Source of the DNA: Anaeromyces robustus
Lineage: Eukaryota > Neocallimastigomycota > Neocallimastigomycetes > Neocallimastigales > Neocallimastigaceae
Direction: 5' to 3'
NCBI GenBank assembly: GCA_002104895.1
Contig: MCFG01000121.1
Location: 52,501 to 72,500, forward strand
Length of the DNA stretch: 20,000 bases
Shown here: piece by piece, positions 13,406 to 20,000 of the stretch
How the letters are laid out: each line of letters begins with the position of its first letter
Position numbering within the stretch: the first letter of the stretch is position 1
The notes under the pieces: generated by a model
Told to the model about the DNA's origin: nothing
Databases searched by the model: none
The model's input: the letters and a program-made list of their open reading frames with translations, nothing else
Position numbers and translations under genes: made by a program

Positions 13406-14843
13406 GATAATAATAGTAATTAAATAGATAACAGATATAAATGAATAAGAAAGAAAGTATCCATATACATTACAATCATGTAGTATGTTTTTGTTATTAT
13501 AAAAATTTACTTTAATATTTAAATTTATAATTCTCTGAGTTTAAATTATATAAATCAAATTCTAAATAAATGACTTGTACTACAAATTTGAATGATAATT
13601 AATAAAACTTAATAATAATTAATAAAACTAAAGATGAAATTTGTTTAATATAATAAAATAAAAAAAAAAGTAAAAGATAAAAAATACATAATTGAAATAT
13701 TTATAATAATATTTAAATTTAATATTATTATTAATTACTTTTAAATATAGTATTTATAAATAAATTTTTATTAATTATATTATATTATATATTATATACG
13801 TTATCTAATAAAAAGTGAAAGGATTTTTTAAATAGTATTTATAATAAAATGTTATAAAAAATATAAAAACTATTACATTTATAAATATATTTATATTTAA
13901 AACTAATATATATTTATTTTTTTTAATTGTATAATTATTATATATCATATATAATATTCATATATAATATTAACAATAATATGGATGATTTAACTTTTTT
14001 GTTAAATTTTTTTAATATTTGTTATAAATAAAAAAAATAACAAAGAAATTTTATTATTATTATTTTTTTTAATTAAAATTAATTAAAAAGTATTTATATT
14101 TTTTATATTATTTATTAATAATTTATTAATTATACACTAAAAATTTAATTGTTAATTAATAATATATTCAAAAATTATTAAATAAAAACTTTTTTTATTT
14201 AAAAAATGTTATAACTTCTTTAAGTTAAAAATAAATTTTACAAAAAAGAAATAATAATATAAGAATAACAAAAAAAAAAAAAAAGAAGATAAAAAAATTG
14301 CATAATTTTTTTAGTAATGTAATATATTTTTATTATTTAATTTTATAATATTTCTACTAAAAATATAATTAATATAACAATTTAATGTTATCTTATTGAA
14401 AACAAATTAAAATACATACTTATTATTAAAGATAAATAAATTAATAAAAGTTTGAAAAGTATTATTAAAAAAATTAGAAAATGACAAAAATAATAAGAGA
14501 ATAATAAAAAATATATATAATATTATAAAGTATATATTATATATATAAATAAGTAAAATTGATTTGCTTTTTTATTTTATTTTATTTTTTATTTGTTAAT
14601 TAATATATAATAAATTTACTTTTACTTATAGATAAAATTTTCATTTTAATATAAATAATAAAGAAAAAAATAAATATAATATATTAAAATTCTTTTCTAA
14701 ATATATATAATATTTTTTATGTACTTTATTATATACTTTAGATTTCTCTAAAATTTTTGAATATTATTTAAGAAATAATATTTAAAATTTAGCATTATTA
14801 TATGTACGTATTAAAGGAAGCTAAAGAATTTTTATAAAATAAA

Positions 14844-15025
14844 AATAAAAATTAAAATTAAATTAAATTAAATTAAATAAATATATAATAAAATAAAGTA
14901 AAGTAAAGTAAAATAAAATAAAATAAAATAAAGTAAAATAAAATAAAATAAAATATAATAAAATAAAGTAAAATAAAACAAAGTAAAATAAAACAAAATA
15001 AAAAAATAAAATAAAATAAAATAAT
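14844..15025. repeat. Mixed AAATT / AAAGT / AAAAT pentanucleotide array before muskelin
   Basis: Pentamer units change in order from AAATT through AAAGT to AAAAT with occasional AAAAC, ending about 55 bp before the muskelin start codon. It therefore lies in the promoter or 5' leader, in a position much like that of the AAAAT tract before the ZIP gene. The minus-strand open frame through it is a repeat artefact. Confidence 0.9.
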
Positions 15026-15082
15026 AAAGAGAGAGAAAGAAAAGGAAAAAGTCAGAAACAAATTAAATATATGAAATAAAAA

Positions 15083-19124
<4,042 letters not shown>

Positions 19125-19644
19125 AATCATTCCATAAAATATTCATCGATTAATAAATTATATATATGAAAATGTAATATTGTAATAACTGTATATATAT
19201 TATTGTTATTATTATTATTTAGTAAAACTTATATTTAAAAAAAATTATTAAAATTATTTAATTATTTGGCATTAATTTATATCATAAACTAATACTAATA
19301 ATAATAATAATAACAATTAAATAATATTATTTATAATTAACTATTTATAATTAAGTTTAAAGAAAATATATATATAAAAATTATATAAAAATAATAAAAA
19401 AAAAATATAATAGTAAACAAAAAAACGAAAAATTTTAACAAAGGAAAATCAATAATCAAATAATTATATATAAATTAATAATAATAAAATTAAAATATAA
19501 ATTAAAAACATTAAAAAATTTAAATATAAATAAACATTGAAAAATTTAAATATAAATTTAATATTAATATGAAAAATAATAATATTAAATGAATAATAAA
19601 AAATAAAAAAAAATAAAAAAAAAAAAAAAAAAAAATTAAAATAT

Positions 19645-19707
<63 letters not shown>

Positions 19708-19738
19708 TATAATTTATCACGTAAAAAATAATTTATAC

Positions 19739-19770
<32 letters not shown>

Positions 19771-20000
19771 AAAATATATTAATAAATTTTTTAATTAATA
19801 ATTCTTGGTAACACAATAAGATAAAATACATAAAATATTATAAAACTATATTAAAGTAATAATAACAATATTACTATTCTTAAATATAAAAATATTAATA
19901 AAAAAGGAATTTCTCCAATTATTAATAATTATTATTTACGATTAATTGTATTTATTATTTCTATATTTTTATTTTAATTTTTATTTTTATTTTTTATTTT
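19125..20000. other. Muskelin 3' flank, simple-sequence DNA
   Basis: No coding pattern or RNA gene was seen. The stretch is AT-rich, with A runs at about 19612-19635 and 19738-19765 and a tetranucleotide array between them. It should contain the muskelin 3' untranslated region and polyadenylation site, which cannot be placed because AATAAA-like strings are everywhere. Confidence 0.6.
19642..19708. repeat. (ATTT)n microsatellite between two poly(A) runs
   Basis: About 17 pure tetranucleotide units are flanked by A runs of roughly 24 and 26 bases. This is a slippage-prone block and possibly the decayed tail of a retroposed sequence, but no body of an element is visible. Confidence 0.93.

Noticed and set aside
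14873-15061. Minus-strand Phe/Ile/Leu-rich ORF
   Set aside because: It is the translation of the pentamer array before muskelin.

Overview
The window is eukaryotic nuclear DNA of extreme A+T content. Coding exons are moderately AT-rich, while introns and spacers are almost pure A/T, full of AAT, AAAAT, AAAT and homopolymer tracts. Genes are split by many short introns, nearly all GT(A)...AG with a T-rich, usually TAG-ending acceptor. This composition, the intron density and the gene content fit an anaerobic gut fungus (Neocallimastigomycota: Piromyces, Neocallimastix, Anaeromyces and relatives). I put that at roughly 0.75. An AT-rich amoebozoan such as a dictyostelid is the main alternative, but it would normally have fewer introns per gene. 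No bacterial, phage, CRISPR, rRNA or tRNA signal was seen.

Five protein genes could be reconstructed by joining exons so that phase is kept and family motifs run across the junctions. (1) Minus strand, 2462 to beyond the left edge: LAS1, the HEPN nuclease of pre-rRNA ITS2 processing, 7 exons visible and the 3' end outside the window. (2) Plus, 3868-4839: an intronless LIV-1/ZIP7-type zinc transporter of 323 aa. (3) Plus, 6750-9762: an M17 (leucyl aminopeptidase, NPEPL1-like) metallopeptidase, 9 exons, 535 aa, all catalytic residues present. (4) Minus, 11826-10679: a p24/EMP24-type cargo receptor of the early secretory pathway, 4 exons, 210 aa. (5) Plus, 15083-19124: muskelin (discoidin-like domain, LisH-CTLH, six kelch repeats), 12 exons including an inferred 16-nt microexon, 755 aa.

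Layout: LAS1 and the ZIP gene are divergent across a 1.4-kb spacer. ZIP and M17 are in tandem with a 1.9-kb spacer. M17 and p24 converge on a 0.9-kb spacer holding two perfect small hairpins. p24 and muskelin diverge from a 3.3-kb AT desert. These are independent housekeeping genes (ribosome biogenesis, ER/Golgi zinc and cargo traffic, peptide turnover, CTLH ubiquitin-ligase function), not a gene cluster with a joint job.

No clear new system was found. The items most worth a second look are a compositionally odd island at 5890-5990 with a weak hammerhead-ribozyme-like core on the minus strand, strong inverted repeats inside two introns, a pure (AAT)79 tract in an M17 intron that stays open in frame, and the muskelin microexon. 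All splice sites are inferred by eye from phase and family similarity; transcripts would settle them.
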